This document shows, piece by piece, positions 4,654 to 5,131 of a stretch of DNA of 5,131 nucleotides. Within the stretch, counting starts at the first letter, position 1; each line of letters opens with the position of its first letter. Location: NCBI GenBank assembly GCA_029863825.1, contig JAOTUP010000192.1, positions 1 to 5,131 on the forward strand, read 5' to 3'. Made by a program: the position numbers and the translations under genes. The notes beneath the pieces are model-generated. The model did no database searches and was not told the DNA's origin. It was given only the letters and a program-made list of their open reading frames with translations. The DNA is from Acidobacteriota bacterium. Its GTDB lineage: Bacteria > Acidobacteriota > Thermoanaerobaculia > Multivoradales > JAHEKO01.

Positions 4654-5131
4654 ATGACCACGAACAGGAGAAGCCGGCGCACATGGGCCCTCCTGCAGTG
4701 CGGCGCATTAGTTCTAACGATGCCGGCTCTGGTCGTCCTGGCCAAAACCGTGAAGGCGGCATACGACCGACCGGTGCCAGCTGTCTATGACACCCTCGCG
4801 AGGTTCCTCCCCGCCAATGCTCTGAATCTCAGGCTCGAAAAGTCGTCCGCTTCCGGAATCTACAGATTCGAGGCGCAGAGCTCGGCTGGCGGCCTGAAGG
4901 GCGAGGTCACCACTCGAGGGACGTTCCTGTGGCTCGCCTCTCCAGCACAGGCGAACGACCTTCCACGCCACCTCCGAGAATCGCTGCTTCCCGGCACATC
5001 TCGGGAGCAACCGCGGATCGAGCGCGTCCACGTCATGGCGTTCGAGATCGAAACGATGGAGCCAAGCGGCGCCGAGCTCGAGAGATTCGTCGATGCGCAA
5101 GGCCACCTGCTTTTCGAAGTCGTCAACGAGC
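4654..5131 (+). CDS. Secreted protein with two PepSY-like repeats (partial, runs off window)
   Basis: The first frame is open from ATG 4654 to the window end, giving 159 residues with no stop. The N-terminus MTTNRRSRRTW followed by a hydrophobic stretch (about 12-30) and VKA at 33-35 looks like a Sec signal peptide with cleavage near A35, or a single membrane anchor. The mature part holds two related units. One runs from VPAVYDTLARFLP (41-53) through IYRFEAQ to GEVTTRGTFL. The other runs from LPRHLRESLLPG (103-114) through MAFEIETME to ERFVDAQGHLL. Each has the plan 'P-helix-PG-strand-[Y/F]EIE-strand-DxxGxLL', typical of PepSY-like (BLIP-fold) envelope proteins. This family match is from pattern only. 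GGGTGG at 4643-4648 is 5 nt before the ATG and supports this start; in-frame ATG 4630 lacks a ribosome site. The gene is separated from the leftward ASCH-like gene by a divergent gap. Confidence 0.75.
   Translation, partial: MTTNRRSRRTWALLQCGALVLTMPALVVLAKTVKAAYDRPVPAVYDTLARFLPANALNLRLEKSSASGIYRFEAQSSAGGLKGEVTTRGTFLWLASPAQANDLPRHLRESLLPGTSREQPRIERVHVMAFEIETMEPSGAELERFVDAQGHLLFEVVNE

Overview
This high-GC window looks like chromosomal DNA from a Gram-negative-type bacterium, probably an uncultured environmental lineage. An acidobacterial or deltaproteobacterial/myxobacterial relative is plausible, but the sequence alone does not fix the phylum. No mobile element, CRISPR array, rRNA or tRNA was seen. 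The outstanding feature is a selenoprotein gene. selD (selenophosphate synthetase) reads through an in-frame UGA at the catalytic position, and a bacterial SECIS-like hairpin lies directly after that codon. The organism must therefore decode UGA as selenocysteine, although selA, selB and selC are not in this window.

Layout. Bases 2-151 (+) are the 3' end of an upstream gene, possibly a Rieske iron-sulfur protein. It is translationally coupled to a membrane-anchored protein at 148-906 (+) with two related halves and a conserved-looking Cys/His cluster. A 138-bp gap (907-1044) with nested inverted repeats leads to selD at 1045-2097 (+). One base after selD, a TSUP (TauE/SafE) permease starts at GTG 2099 and ends at 2878. 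At 2889-3161 (+) lies a short reading frame that looks like a decayed ArsR-family regulator lacking part of its helix-turn-helix.

The right half changes strand. A CoA-binding (YccU-type Rossmann) protein at 3175-3654 (-) lies downstream of an ASCH-like plus winged-helix protein at 3748-4344 (-). Across a divergent intergenic region of about 310 bp, a secreted protein with two PepSY-like repeats starts at 4654 (+) and runs off the window.

How the genes may work together. selD and the TSUP permease form a tight pair that suggests selenium or sulfur oxyanion/thiol handling, with the ArsR remnant as a possible former sulfur- or metal-responsive regulator. The 148-906 protein probably belongs with the upstream redox protein in an envelope electron-transfer operon. 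The CoA-binding and ASCH-like genes may be co-transcribed, but their joint role is unknown.
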